NCBI RefSeq assembly: GCF_038397735.1
Contig: NZ_CP151635.1
Coordinates: 1,240,001 to 1,304,000 of the forward strand
Reading direction: 5' to 3'
Source: Microbacterium sp. LWH13-1.2
GTDB taxonomy: Bacteria; Actinomycetota; Actinomycetes; Actinomycetales; Microbacteriaceae
Length of the DNA stretch: 64,000 bases
In this document: positions 47,905-56,131 of the stretch, piece after piece
How positions within the stretch are numbered: the stretch's first letter is position 1
Layout of the letters: every line of letters begins with the position of its first letter
Made by a program: the position numbers and the translations under genes
Notes under the pieces: model-generated
What the model saw: only the letters and a program-made list of their open reading frames with translations
The model's database searches: none
What the model was told of the DNA's origin: nothing

Positions 47905-48903
47905 ATGCCCGAGGGGCATTCGGTCCACCGCATCGCGCGCCAGTTCCAGCGCAACTTCGTCGGCAAGGCGATGAGCGCATCGAGCCCTCAGGGACGCTTC
48001 GCCGAAGGTGCGGCCCTGCTCGACGGACGTGAGGCGCTCAGCGTCCAGGCCGTCGGCAAGCAGATGTTCCTCGAGGCGGAGGGCGACCTCTGGCTGCGTG
48101 TGCATCTCGGGCTGTATGGGGCGTGGGACTTCGCCGGGGAGATCCTGGTCGACCCCACCATCGCGTCCGCGAACGGGCGCATGGGACAGACCAACCAGCG
48201 GGGCACCGTCGTCGACGAGGAGATCCTCGACGACGCCGGTGAGAACTCTCTCGCATCGATCGGCGCGCCACGGCGCACCCGAGTGCACGTGCGAATGTCC
48301 GAGCAGACGAAAGGTCTCGCCGACGAGGGGCTGGAATGGCCGCCTCCCGTCGTGGGTCAGGTGCGGCTGCGCCTGATGACCGACATCACGGCCGCCGACC
48401 TGCGCGGGCCGACCGCGTGCGTGCTGCAGACTCCGGAGGAGATGCTCGCCAGTGTCGCCAAGCTGGGTCCGGATCCCCTCGTGGGCGATCCCGCGCAGAA
48501 TGAGGAGCGTTTCGTTCAGGCCGTGCGCAAGAAGCAGACCGTGATCGCGCTGCTGCTCATGGACCAGGCCGTGGTGAGCGGCATCGGCAACGTGTACCGC
48601 GCCGAGATGCTCTTCCGTCAGCGGCTGTACCCCCACACGCCGGGGCGCGATGTACCGGAGGACGTCGTGCGCGCGCTGTGGCACGACTGGGTGAACCTGC
48701 TCGCGATCGGAGTCGAGACCGGGCAGATGATGACCATGGACGATCTCTCGCCCGATCAGTATCGCGCGGCGATGGCGAGCCGCGATGACCGTCATTGGGT
48801 CTATCACCGGGCAGGTCTCCCGTGCCGTGTCTGCGGCACGGAGATCGCCCTCGAGGAGATCGGTGCGCGCAAGCTGTACTGGTGTCCGCGCTGCCAGGCG
48901 TGA
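47905..48903 (+). CDS. Fpg/Nei-family DNA glycosylase (Nei2-like)
   Basis: A bifunctional glycosylase/AP lyase for oxidised bases. The protein has 332 residues, longer than Fpg. The N-terminal MPEGHSVHRIAR gives the catalytic Pro and Glu after Met removal. VSGIGNVYRAEMLFRQRLYP lies near residue 220 in the H2TH domain. The C-terminal zinc finger PCRVCGTEIALEE...WCPRCQ (four Cys) ends the protein. Gly-His after PE points to the Nei side of the family. It follows rpiB with a 1-bp gap. Confidence 0.9.
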   Translation: MPEGHSVHRIARQFQRNFVGKAMSASSPQGRFAEGAALLDGREALSVQAVGKQMFLEAEGDLWLRVHLGLYGAWDFAGEILVDPTIASANGRMGQTNQRGTVVDEEILDDAGENSLASIGAPRRTRVHVRMSEQTKGLADEGLEWPPPVVGQVRLRLMTDITAADLRGPTACVLQTPEEMLASVAKLGPDPLVGDPAQNEERFVQAVRKKQTVIALLLMDQAVVSGIGNVYRAEMLFRQRLYPHTPGRDVPEDVVRALWHDWVNLLAIGVETGQMMTMDDLSPDQYRAAMASRDDRHWVYHRAGLPCRVCGTEIALEEIGARKLYWCPRCQA

Positions 48904-48914
48904 GCCGTCGGCCA

Positions 48915-48920
48915 TAGGCT
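48915..48920 (+). promoter_or_regulatory. -10 box of the PaiB-like gene (leaderless type)
   Basis: TAGGCT lies exactly 6 nt before the ATG at 48927. Confidence 0.5.
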
Positions 48921-48926
48921 GGGACG

Positions 48927-49568
48927 ATGCGTCAGAACCCCAGCTTCACGCTCGCGGATGTCGCCGAGATCCGGCGGGTCATCGATGCGAACCCATGGAC
49001 GACGATCGTGAGCAACGGTCCGGATGGACTCGTGTCGTCGCACTACGTGGCTCTGCTCGACGATGATCGCGACGACCTGACGATCGTCGGACATGTCGGC
49101 CGGCCGGACGACCTGATCCACGGGATGGGGGAGCGAGAGCTCCTGGTCGTCTTCCAGGGGCCGCACGGTTATATCTCGCCGGGCTGGTACGGCGACGTCC
49201 AGGCCGTGCCGACCTGGAACTACACCGCGGTGCATCTGGCCGGAGTCCCCGAGATCCTCACGGACGAGGAGAACCTCGCAGTGCTCGATCGACTCGTCGA
49301 CCGGTTCGAGGGTCGGATGCCCGAGCCCCGCGGCATGTGGGAACGTCCGAACGACCCGGCTTTCGTCTCACGACTCGCTGCGGGGACGGTCGGTTTCCGG
49401 CTCACCCCGACCCGCGTGGTCGCGAAGCGCAAGCTCAGCCAGAACAAGCCGGCAGAGACCGTCGAGACCGTGATCGCGGCGCTCGAGGGTGACGGCCCGT
49501 TCGCACAGCCCGAACTCGCCGCTGAGATGAGGCGTGCCCAGGCAGCCCGTGCAGGAGGAAGCAGGTGA
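48927..49568 (+). CDS. PaiB-family FMN-binding protein
   Basis: A 213-residue split-barrel protein. HVGRPDDLI and FQGPHGYISPGWYG near residues 54-92, then VPTWNYTAVHLAG, match the PaiB family of FMN-binding proteins. Bacillus PaiB acts as a negative regulator, but most members have no proven regulatory role. No HTH is apparent. The stop overlaps the GTG of the amidohydrolase, so the two are coupled. Confidence 0.85.
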   Translation: MRQNPSFTLADVAEIRRVIDANPWTTIVSNGPDGLVSSHYVALLDDDRDDLTIVGHVGRPDDLIHGMGERELLVVFQGPHGYISPGWYGDVQAVPTWNYTAVHLAGVPEILTDEENLAVLDRLVDRFEGRMPEPRGMWERPNDPAFVSRLAAGTVGFRLTPTRVVAKRKLSQNKPAETVETVIAALEGDGPFAQPELAAEMRRAQAARAGGSR

Positions 49569-51061
49569 GCGGTATCGATGCCCGCATCGGGACGATCACG
49601 GGCGTGCGGATCGCCGGCCCCGGTCGAGAGTTCCTGGTCGACGACGAACCGGTCGACATCTTCATAGAGAGCGGCCGCATCAGTGACATCGCTCCCGCCG
49701 GCGTGATCGCCCCACGGGGAGAGGTGCTCGACGGGCACGGAGCCTGGGCGGTGCCTGGCCTGTGGGACAACCACGTGCACACCGTGCAGTGGGCCCTCGC
49801 GACCGAGCGCGTCGCTCTGGGCGGAGCGGCGTCGGCGGCGGAGGCAGCGGCGATCATGTCGGCATCCGCGCCGTTGCCGGACGGCCGCAAGGTCGGCAGC
49901 GGATTCCGAGACGCGATGTGGGCGGACGTGCCGACGCTCGCCCTCCTCGACGCGGCAACCGGATCGATACCGACGTATCTGATCAACGCCGACGTGCACA
50001 GCACATGGCTCAATTCCGCCGCGCTCTCACTCGAAGGGTTCACGAGCTCGGACGGAATGCTGCGCGAGCAGGATGCATTCGAGATCTCGCGCAGGCTCAA
50101 CGCGGTCGACCCCGATCGTGGCGACGTCGCTGTGCGGGCTGCAGGGGAGCGGGCAGCTTCCCGAGGCGTCACCGGCCTGGTCGACTTCGACATGGGCTGG
50201 AATGCCGATGCCTGGCCCCGGCGGGTGGCGGCAGGCTTCGCCTCTCATCGCGTCGAGTTCGCCGTCTACCCGTTCGACCTGACCCGCGCCATCGCGGCGG
50301 GTCTGCGGACCGGAGAACTTCACGAGGAGTCTGACGCACCGACGGCCGGACGCGGTTTGGTGCACGTCGGGCCGCTGAAGATCATCAGCGACGGATCGCT
50401 GGGAACGCGGACCGCGGCGTGCTCGCACTCCTACCCGGGCGACCCCGAGAACTTCGGCGCGCTCACGGTGCCGCCTGCAGAACTCACCGAGATGCTCACC
50501 GTCGCCACGGGTGCCGGTCTCTCGGTCGCCGTCCACGCGATCGGGGATCGTGCGGTGACAGGCGCTCTCGATGCCTTCACCGTGTCGGGCGCCGTGGGAA
50601 CGATCGAACATGCCCAGCTCGTCAGGCACGCGGATCTCGCCCGGTTCAGTCGGCTCGGTGTGATCGCCAGCGTCCAGCCGCAGCATGCGCTCGACGACCG
50701 CGACCTCGTCGGGAAGCACTGGGCGGGGCAGACATCCATCGGATACCCGTTGGCGGCCCTGTGCGACGCGGGGGTGGAGCTGAGGTTCGGTTCCGATGCC
50801 CCCGTCGCGCCCCTCGATCCGTGGCAGGCGATCGCCGCCGCCGTCACGCGCACGGATGACGACCGTGATCCGTGGCATCCCGAAGAGAGGCTGACACGGG
50901 AGCAGGCACTCCAGGCGAGTGTCCGCACAGCTCTGCGGCCGGGGGAAGTCGCTGACATCGCGCTGTGCGGTTTCGACCCATTGACCTCGTCGGGGAGCGA
51001 CCTGCGGGGTATGCCGATCGTCGCGACGATGGTCGCCGGTCGCGTCACACACGGCGCCTGA
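49565..51061 (+). CDS. Amidohydrolase, YtcJ-like
   Basis: A 498-residue TIM-barrel metal hydrolase. VPGLWDNHVHTVQWALATER near residue 60 holds the HxH zinc motif. VAVHAIGDRAV gives a later metal His, and GTIEHAQLV another. The C-terminal FGSDAPVAPLDPWQAI supplies the catalytic Asp. The substrate is unknown. GTG start overlaps the upstream PaiB-like stop. A bidirectional hairpin follows. Confidence 0.82.
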   Translation: MSGIDARIGTITGVRIAGPGREFLVDDEPVDIFIESGRISDIAPAGVIAPRGEVLDGHGAWAVPGLWDNHVHTVQWALATERVALGGAASAAEAAAIMSASAPLPDGRKVGSGFRDAMWADVPTLALLDAATGSIPTYLINADVHSTWLNSAALSLEGFTSSDGMLREQDAFEISRRLNAVDPDRGDVAVRAAGERAASRGVTGLVDFDMGWNADAWPRRVAAGFASHRVEFAVYPFDLTRAIAAGLRTGELHEESDAPTAGRGLVHVGPLKIISDGSLGTRTAACSHSYPGDPENFGALTVPPAELTEMLTVATGAGLSVAVHAIGDRAVTGALDAFTVSGAVGTIEHAQLVRHADLARFSRLGVIASVQPQHALDDRDLVGKHWAGQTSIGYPLAALCDAGVELRFGSDAPVAPLDPWQAIAAAVTRTDDDRDPWHPEERLTREQALQASVRTALRPGEVADIALCGFDPLTSSGSDLRGMPIVATMVAGRVTHGA

Positions 51062-51081
51062 CGTCGAGCACAGATGAAAGT

Positions 51082-51105
51082 GGGCACCGGGAGAACCCGG
51101 TGCCC
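51082..51105. terminator. Bidirectional terminator hairpin
   Basis: GGGCACCGGG (51082-51091) and CCCGGTGCCC (51096-51105) form a perfect 10-bp stem with an AGAA loop, between the convergent amidohydrolase and dps genes. No long T-tract. Confidence 0.85.
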
Positions 51106-51123
51106 GCTCTCATGAGGTGCTGC

Positions 51124-51609
51124 TTACGCGGCGATGTGCGAGACGAGGAACCAACGGTCCTTCTCGAGTCCGCGCATCACCTCGATGGCGACGTCCTGGC
51201 TGGTGAGGTCGACCTCGTCGAGACCGTCGATCGCGGCCTTCACGTCGACGAGGATCGCATCGATGTCTGAGATGACGGCGCGGACGAGGTCGTCGGACTG
51301 TGTGAAGCCTGCGGGGACCGAGGTCGCGCCGCCCTTCGCTGCCACGGCGGTGATTCGCGCGTCGATCGGGAGGCCCAGGGCGACGATGCGCTCTGCTGCG
51401 GTGTCGGCGAAGTCGCCGGCATGGGCGACGATGGTGTCGAGCAGCTCGTGGACACCGACGAAGTTCGCACCACGCACGTGCCAGTGCGCCTGCTTGCCGT
51501 TGACCGTGAGGGCCTGAAGTCCGAGGACGACGGGCGAAAGGAACTGTGCCGCTGCAGCTGCCACGGTCGGGTCGCTGGCGGTGGTGGAAACGGTCTGTAC
51601 CTTGCTCAT
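51124..51609 (-). CDS. dps: Dps-family ferritin-like DNA-protection protein
   Basis: A dodecameric iron-storing protein protecting DNA from oxidative damage. The protein has 161 residues. The ferroxidase site is in ALTVNGKQAHWHVRGANFVG followed by HELLDTIVAHAGDFADTAAE (His, His, Asp, Glu). KDRWFLVSHI closes the four-helix bundle. ATG 51609 is chosen for AGAGGAG 7 nt upstream; an in-frame ATG at 51684 lacks this. Divergent from the gamma carbonic anhydrase gene. Confidence 0.93.
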   Translation of the reverse strand: MSKVQTVSTTASDPTVAAAAAQFLSPVVLGLQALTVNGKQAHWHVRGANFVGVHELLDTIVAHAGDFADTAAERIVALGLPIDARITAVAAKGGATSVPAGFTQSDDLVRAVISDIDAILVDVKAAIDGLDEVDLTSQDVAIEVMRGLEKDRWFLVSHIAA

Positions 51610-51738
51610 CTTCGGCTCCTCTGAAGTGCTCTTCTCGTACCTGATGAAGACAACGCTACTCACTTGAAAACATTCCGCAAGCAAGCGAAGGCTCGGCTTA
51701 GTGCCGCGGAATCACGCGGAAATCGGGGGAGGTGAGGG

Positions 51739-51744
51739 TAGTCT
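51739..51744 (+). promoter_or_regulatory. -10 box of the gamma carbonic anhydrase gene (leaderless type)
   Basis: TAGTCT lies exactly 6 nt before the ATG at 51751. Confidence 0.5.
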
Positions 51745-51750
51745 CGCCTC

Positions 51751-52287
51751 ATGAGCATCGCCGCCGGAGCCTCCGTTCTCGCACTCCCCGGGAAGACTCC
51801 GTCGATCGACGGAGGGGCCTTCGTCGCCGAGGGAGCTCGCATCGTCGGCGACGTCTCGCTGGCCGCCGGATCGAGTGTCTGGTACAACGCGGTGCTGCGT
51901 GGCGATTCGGCCCGCATCGTCATCGGAGCCGGGAGCAACGTGCAGGACAACGTGTCTGTTCACGTCGACTCCGGTCACCCGGTCGTCGTCGGCGCGAAGG
52001 TCTCTATCGGCCACAACGCCGTGGTCCACGGATGCACGATCGGAGACGGATCGCTCGTCGGCATGGGAGCCGTGATCCTCAGCGGTGCGGTCGTCGGTGC
52101 GGGATGCCTCATCGCAGGCGGCGCTGTCGTGCTCGGGGGAACCGAGGTGCCCGACGGCTCGCTGGTGGCTGGGGTGCCTGCGAAAGTGCGGCGGACACTC
52201 AGCGACGAAGAACGGGCAGGATTGATCGCGAACGCGGACATCTACCTGGGGCACCTGCAGAGTCACGCCGAGGCGACGCCGATCTGA
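51751..52287 (+). CDS. Gamma-class carbonic anhydrase-like hexapeptide-repeat protein
   Basis: A left-handed beta-helix trimer candidate of 178 residues. Hexapeptide repeats run from ~residue 25 to 140 (for example GARIVGDVSLAAGSSVWYNA). Metal histidines appear in NVSVHVDSG and ISIGHNAVVHGCTI-like segments (here VSIGHNAVVHGCTIGDG). The C-terminal helix (EERAGLIANADIYLGHLQ) packs on the outside. Carbonic anhydrase activity is proven for only some relatives. Confidence 0.9.
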   Translation: MSIAAGASVLALPGKTPSIDGGAFVAEGARIVGDVSLAAGSSVWYNAVLRGDSARIVIGAGSNVQDNVSVHVDSGHPVVVGAKVSIGHNAVVHGCTIGDGSLVGMGAVILSGAVVGAGCLIAGGAVVLGGTEVPDGSLVAGVPAKVRRTLSDEERAGLIANADIYLGHLQSHAEATPI

Positions 52288-52301
52288 CCGAGGTCGACCG
52301 G

Positions 52302-52307
52302 TAGGCT
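52302..52307 (+). promoter_or_regulatory. Putative -10 box of tRNA-Met(CAT)
   Basis: TAGGCT lies 9 nt before the mature tRNA 5' end. Confidence 0.45.
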
Positions 52308-52316
52308 GGTGCTCAC

Positions 52317-52390
52317 GGGGCGGTGGCCAAGCTGGTTAAGGCAGTGGGCTCATAACCCAACGATCGCGGGTTCAAGTCCCGCCCGCCCTA
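52317..52390 (+). tRNA. tRNA-Met (anticodon CAT; elongator or Ile2 subtype uncertain)
   Basis: 74 nt with discriminator A and no encoded CCA. The acceptor stem GGGGCGG/CCGCCCT ends in a G1-U72 wobble. The D arm is GCC/GGC with G18G19; pair 11-24 is C-G, against an initiator. The anticodon stem has three G-C pairs next to the loop (29-31/39-41), which is initiator-like, and a G27-A43 mismatch. The T arm GCGGG/CCCGC is regular. CAT could also be a lysidine-modified Ile2. Confidence 0.88.
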
Positions 52391-52444
52391 CTCTCCGTGC
52401 GTGCACCGAGGCGTCGCCACACTCCGGCGCCTGGTCGTGGAGCG

Positions 52445-52777
52445 TCAGCGGGTGGTGGAGCCTTCGAGGTGTTCCGATGGCTCGAGGAGCTCGTCGACGA
52501 GCGTGATACCACCGCTCGAGTTCGCCGAGCGCGCCAGATCCTCGATCCACCGACGGCTCAGCGCGGGAGCCTCGGTCTCGTCGAAGACGAAACGGAGTGG
52601 GATCGACGGATGCAGCCAGACGGTCGAGCGTCCGTCGGAATCGCCGTCCTGGTGCTTCCACGTGAGAGTGAAGCTCTCGTTGCGGCGCAACTTGGTGGCG
52701 ACGACGACCTTGAGGTGGGCGAGCGCTCGATCTTCGATCCGGATCGGCTCTGAGCCGCCGTAATAGAGGGAACCCAT
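52445..52777 (-). CDS. DUF7882-like small protein
   Basis: A 110-residue protein of a type very common in Microbacteriaceae, often mislabelled ATP-dependent DNA ligase. MGSLYYGGSEPIRIEDRALA, LRRNESFTLTWKHQ, GRSTVWLHPSIPLRFVF and WIEDLARSANSSGGITLV are the conserved blocks. It has no ligase motifs (no KxDG). ATG 52777 matches the usual N-terminus; GAGG lies very close upstream. Longer in-frame starts add low-complexity residues and are rejected. Confidence 0.75.
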   Translation of the reverse strand: MGSLYYGGSEPIRIEDRALAHLKVVVATKLRRNESFTLTWKHQDGDSDGRSTVWLHPSIPLRFVFDETEAPALSRRWIEDLARSANSSGGITLVDELLEPSEHLEGSTTR

Positions 52778-52863
52778 ACCTCGGAATCTACGGTGCCCGG
52801 AGAAACGAAGGAGACAGGATCGAGCCGACGCGCGAACGATGCGAACACTCTGTTCGCGTCGTG

Positions 52864-53805
52864 TCATCGACGGTGAGTCGCCGCCGTCACGGAAGGAAGC
52901 ACGCCGAAGCTCTCGCGGTATGCGACCGCGAAGCGGGACGGATGAGAGAACCCCCACTTGCGGGCGACGGCTGCGACGGTGCTCGGGGCTCCGGAACGGA
53001 GATCACGGTGGGCGCCGTCGAGGCGGGCCCGCTTCAGGCACTCCGCCGGGGTCGTGTCGAGCGCACGCCGGAACGCGTATTGCAGCCCGCGGGTCGAGAT
53101 GTGGACGGCCGACGCGATGTCGTCGACAGTGATCGGGCGATGCGCGTTCTCGGCGATGAAGTCCAGGGCCCGACGCACGGTCGCGGGTGCGGGGGTCGTC
53201 TGGGTCGGTCGGTGCCTGTGCAACTGACCAGTGGTCGAGAACGTCGCGAGCGTCGTCGCTGCGGCATGCCGAGCAAGCTCGCTCCTGAGCAGCTCGGTGT
53301 CACCGTCATCGTCATCGTCGAGACACTCGGCGCTCTGCTCGAGGTACGCGAACATGCGAGACCACGCGTCGGCCGCGCGATCCGAACGCGGGGCGAGATC
53401 GGCCACGTGCAGCGCCACGGTGTCGTCTCCGCTGATCTGCTGGGCGAGGCTCTGCAGAGAGGCGCGCTCGAAGATGAGCGCGGCGACCCTGGCCCCACGC
53501 TCCCACTGCGCGTGCACTCGAGGACCGTCGGACAGCCAGGGGCGACTCGCGACGAGCTCGGACCGGTCGGAGCGCAACTGAGCATCGGGGCCCTCGACGC
53601 GGCACGCGATGAACTGATCCTCGGGTTCGGCTGTGGTGCGGACCTTGGCCGCGAGATCGTATCGGACCAGAGTCAACTCGCCGAGTTCGACGGACTTCCA
53701 GTCGAAGTAGAGGCGGTGGGGATCAACATCGTGCAGGACCGCCGAGGGCACGAACTGCTTCCAGGTGCTCTCGACGCGCGCGACATCAGCCGTTCGGAAT
53801 CGCAT
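52864..53805 (-). CDS. AraC-family transcriptional regulator
   Basis: A 313-residue DNA-binding protein. The C-terminal ~100 residues hold two helix-turn-helix units: ITVDDIASAVHISTRGLQYA and DTTPAECLKRARLDGAHRDL, then WGFSHPSRFAVAYRESFG. The N-terminal ~190 residues resemble the AraC-binding-like sensor of OmpR/XylS relatives; ligand unknown. ATG 53805 is chosen (GGGGGTGG upstream); an in-frame start at 53838 is possible. The start overlaps the 3' end of the exonuclease gene by 20 bp. Confidence 0.82.
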   Translation of the reverse strand: MRFRTADVARVESTWKQFVPSAVLHDVDPHRLYFDWKSVELGELTLVRYDLAAKVRTTAEPEDQFIACRVEGPDAQLRSDRSELVASRPWLSDGPRVHAQWERGARVAALIFERASLQSLAQQISGDDTVALHVADLAPRSDRAADAWSRMFAYLEQSAECLDDDDDGDTELLRSELARHAAATTLATFSTTGQLHRHRPTQTTPAPATVRRALDFIAENAHRPITVDDIASAVHISTRGLQYAFRRALDTTPAECLKRARLDGAHRDLRSGAPSTVAAVARKWGFSHPSRFAVAYRESFGVLPSVTAATHRR

Positions 53806-54538
53806 CCGCGTCCACCCCCTCGGCGGTGCGGCGGGCACGAACCGGCCACGTGCCGTCGAGGCGGTCTTCCGGATCGAGCCGACCGATGCGGATGAAGTAC
53901 TCCGTCAGGCTTGCCGCCTGCGAGCGCGCCCAGCCGATCTGGCGCGTATGGAGTTCGTCCAGCGTGTCCGGCAACACGAACTGGCGCGCCAGCGCCTGAG
54001 CCACGCGGCCTGCCGCGACCGCGTCGGCGGCGGCCTCATGCGCGTCCTCGAGCTGCACCGCGTAGAGCGCCGCGACGACCTGGAGCGTGCGCTTGCCCGG
54101 ACGGTAGCGGTCATAGGCCTTGTCGATGACGAGGGGATCGATGATCGGGGACGGATTCTCGAGAGGGGTGATCGCGTGTCTGTGGGCCTCATGCGCCAGA
54201 AGGGAGAAGTCGTACGCGGCGTTGTACGCGACGACCGGTACACCCTGCGAGAGCAGGGAACGGAGCGCCGCCGTCACCTCCGCGACGACCTCGCCGGCGG
54301 GACGCCCGAGTCGGCGAGCATGCTCCGTCGTCACGCCGTGCACCGCGGTCGCACCCTCGGGGATCGGGATCCCGGGATCGGCTAGCCAGTCGCGCGCTGC
54401 GATCTCACGGCCGTCCGCATTCAGCACGCCCACGTGCGCCGTCACGACGCGATCGTTCTCGACATCGATGCCGGTCGTCTCGAGATCGAACACCCCCACG
54501 CGAGTGATCCAGTGCGGGAGCGGAGGAGCCGTGGGCAT
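53786..54538 (-). CDS. DEDDh 3'-5' exonuclease (DNA polymerase III epsilon-like)
   Basis: A 250-residue exonuclease-domain protein. Exo I GVFDLETTGIDVENDRVVTA (Asp, Glu), Exo II VVAYNAAYDFSLLAHEA, and Exo III EDAHEAAADAVAAGRV-type (His and Asp) are in order, so all catalytic acids appear present. It is not beside a polymerase gene, so it is likely a stand-alone trimming or proofreading exonuclease. ATG 54538 follows a TACGGT box by 6 nt. Confidence 0.86.
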   Translation of the reverse strand: MPTAPPLPHWITRVGVFDLETTGIDVENDRVVTAHVGVLNADGREIAARDWLADPGIPIPEGATAVHGVTTEHARRLGRPAGEVVAEVTAALRSLLSQGVPVVAYNAAYDFSLLAHEAHRHAITPLENPSPIIDPLVIDKAYDRYRPGKRTLQVVAALYAVQLEDAHEAAADAVAAGRVAQALARQFVLPDTLDELHTRQIGWARSQAASLTEYFIRIGRLDPEDRLDGTWPVRARRTAEGVDADAIPNG

Positions 54539-54544
54539 GTATTC

Positions 54545-54550
54545 ACCGTA
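54545..54550 (-). promoter_or_regulatory. Possible -10 box of the exonuclease gene
   Basis: TACGGT on the minus strand lies exactly 6 nt before the ATG at 54538. Weak evidence alone. Confidence 0.3.
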
Positions 54551-54606
54551 GATCCGGGTACGGACATCGGCGTGGAGGCACACGGACAGTGTCGAGGAGC
54601 CGCCCA

Positions 54607-54612
54607 TAGACT
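54607..54612 (+). promoter_or_regulatory. -10 box of the alpha/beta hydrolase gene (leaderless type)
   Basis: TAGACT lies exactly 6 nt before the ATG at 54619. Confidence 0.6.
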
Positions 54613-54618
54613 TGGTCC

Positions 54619-55518
54619 ATGACCGTCCCCTCCCCGTACTCCGATCGCCTTCGACGCCTCCCGGTCGAGCGCCACGAGGTGGAGGTGCGCGAGGGCACGA
54701 CGGTCTACTGGGAGTACGGCCCCGCGGATGCCGAGGTGACCGTGATCGCCGTGCACGGCTTCCGCGGCGATCACCACGGCCTCGAGTCAGTCCTCGCCTT
54801 CCTGCCGGAAGCGCGCGTCATCGCTCCCGATCTTCCGGGGTTCGGCGAGACGGCTCCGGTGCCGGCCCGTGCGTACGACCTGGCGGAGTACGTCGCGTGG
54901 CTCACGGAGTTCGCGGCTGCCGTCGCCCCCGGCGCGGTGATCCTCGGACACTCCTTCGGCTCGATCGTCACGTCCGCCGCAGTCGCGGGCGGCCTCGAGA
55001 CCCCGCGTCTCATCCTGATCAACCCCATCGGTGCGCCGGCGCTCGAGGGGCCGAAGGGCATCATGACCCGTCTCGCGGTCATGTACTACGCCCTGGGTGC
55101 GCGGCTGCCCGAGAAGCTCGGCACCGCGCTGCTGCGCAACCGTCTCATCGTCCGGGTCATGAGCATCACGATGGCCAAGACCTCGGATCGTGAGCTCCGC
55201 CGATTCATCCATGACCAGCACGACACCTACTTCTCGCGTTTCGCCGACCGTGATGTGCTCCGCGACGCGTTCGTGGCGAGCGTCTCACACGATGTGAGTG
55301 AGTTCGCCTCGGCGATCGATGTGCCCACGCTGCTGATCGCCGCGCAGCGCGACGACATCACGCCGATCGAAGTGGAACGCGAATTGGTGACGCGCTTCGA
55401 TGACGGGATCCTGGTCGAGATCGCGCACGTCGGACACCTGATCCACTACGAGACGCCCGCCGAGGCGGCAGGCGCCATCCGCCGCTTCCTCAGGATTCCC
55501 GCCGCGCGAGGCCGATGA
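54619..55518 (+). CDS. Alpha/beta-hydrolase
   Basis: A 299-residue enzyme of the epoxide hydrolase/haloalkane-type fold. VHGFRGDHHGLESVLAFLPE near residue 38 forms the oxyanion-hole loop (HGF), the nucleophile elbow is GHSFGS near 112, an acid follows in LLIAAQRDDITPIEVE, and the catalytic His is in VEIAHVGHLIHYETPAE. The substrate is unknown. Leaderless-type start. Its 3' end overlaps the convergent Lrp/AsnC gene by 29 bp. Confidence 0.85.
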   Translation: MTVPSPYSDRLRRLPVERHEVEVREGTTVYWEYGPADAEVTVIAVHGFRGDHHGLESVLAFLPEARVIAPDLPGFGETAPVPARAYDLAEYVAWLTEFAAAVAPGAVILGHSFGSIVTSAAVAGGLETPRLILINPIGAPALEGPKGIMTRLAVMYYALGARLPEKLGTALLRNRLIVRVMSITMAKTSDRELRRFIHDQHDTYFSRFADRDVLRDAFVASVSHDVSEFASAIDVPTLLIAAQRDDITPIEVERELVTRFDDGILVEIAHVGHLIHYETPAEAAGAIRRFLRIPAARGR

Positions 55519-55963
55519 GGCCTGCGACCCGGAACGGGATGACCTCGCCCATGGCCAGTGACGTCTCGGTGCGTTCGACACCGTCGATCGACAGGATCCG
55601 GGCATCCGTGTCGAACAGATGCCGTGCATCGCGGCACGCGACTCGAGCGAGCAGGTCGATGGAGCCGCTGAGCCCGTGGGCCTGGACGACCTCGGGGATG
55701 CGTGCGAGCTCGTTGATGATGCGGGGCAGTTCGGTCTGACGGACCCCGATACTGACGAACGCCTGCAGCGGGAATCCGAGGACATCGGTGGAGAACGAGC
55801 GCTCGTACGACATGAACACGCCCGTCTGCTCCAGTCGTGCCATACGAGCCTGGATCGTGTTGCGTGACAGTCCGAGATTCTCGGCCAGCGCGACGATCGT
55901 GACCCGAGGATCATCGGCGAGCGCTGCGAGAAGTTCCAGATCGATGCGGTCAAGTCCAGCCAT
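55490..55963 (-). CDS. Lrp/AsnC-family transcriptional regulator
   Basis: A 157-residue regulator. The N-terminal winged HTH (DRIDLELLAALADDPRVTIV, then LAENLGLSRNTIQARMARLE) is followed by a RAM/ferredoxin-like ligand domain (FVSIGVRQTELPRIINELAR). It is divergent from the 2-oxo acid dehydrogenase operon, so it is the likely local regulator, sensing an amino acid or 2-oxo acid by analogy with BkdR. Symmetric TTG/CAA-type elements lie in the 168-bp intergenic region. Confidence 0.88.
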   Translation of the reverse strand: MAGLDRIDLELLAALADDPRVTIVALAENLGLSRNTIQARMARLEQTGVFMSYERSFSTDVLGFPLQAFVSIGVRQTELPRIINELARIPEVVQAHGLSGSIDLLARVACRDARHLFDTDARILSIDGVERTETSLAMGEVIPFRVAGLIGLARRES

Positions 55964-55998
55964 AGTGCCAAACGATAGCAGGGGTGCACGAGCTCGAA

Positions 55999-56036
55999 TT
56001 GGGCAACATGCTCAAGGCGATTGCGGTTGCTTGAGC
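55999..56036. promoter_or_regulatory. Candidate Lrp/AsnC operator region upstream of the BCKDH operon
   Basis: A 17-bp element TTGnGCAnnnTGCnCAA is found at 55999-56015 (TTGGGCAACATGCTCAA). An overlapping 7-bp arm GCTCAAG (56010-56016) is repeated as CTTGAGC (56030-56036), 13 nt apart. The clustering in the divergent promoter suggests cooperative binding by the neighbouring regulator; this is inference. Confidence 0.55.
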
Positions 56037-56131
56037 GAGGTGATGAGCGGACGTACCCTCAAGTGAACCGGCGAAGAAGCCGGGGCCGCGCGTAGAACCC
56101 GTGACGACGGCCACTGATGAGGAGGACGATG

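Noticed and set aside
52317..52390. tRNA as an integration site with a genomic island after it
   Set aside because: No integrase follows, and no repeat of the tRNA 3' end was noticed downstream; the following genes are family-typical.
52445..52777. Label ATP-dependent DNA ligase for the small protein beside tRNA-Met
   Set aside because: The protein is 110 residues with no ligase KxDG or nucleotidyltransferase motifs; the name used for such proteins is a carried-over annotation.
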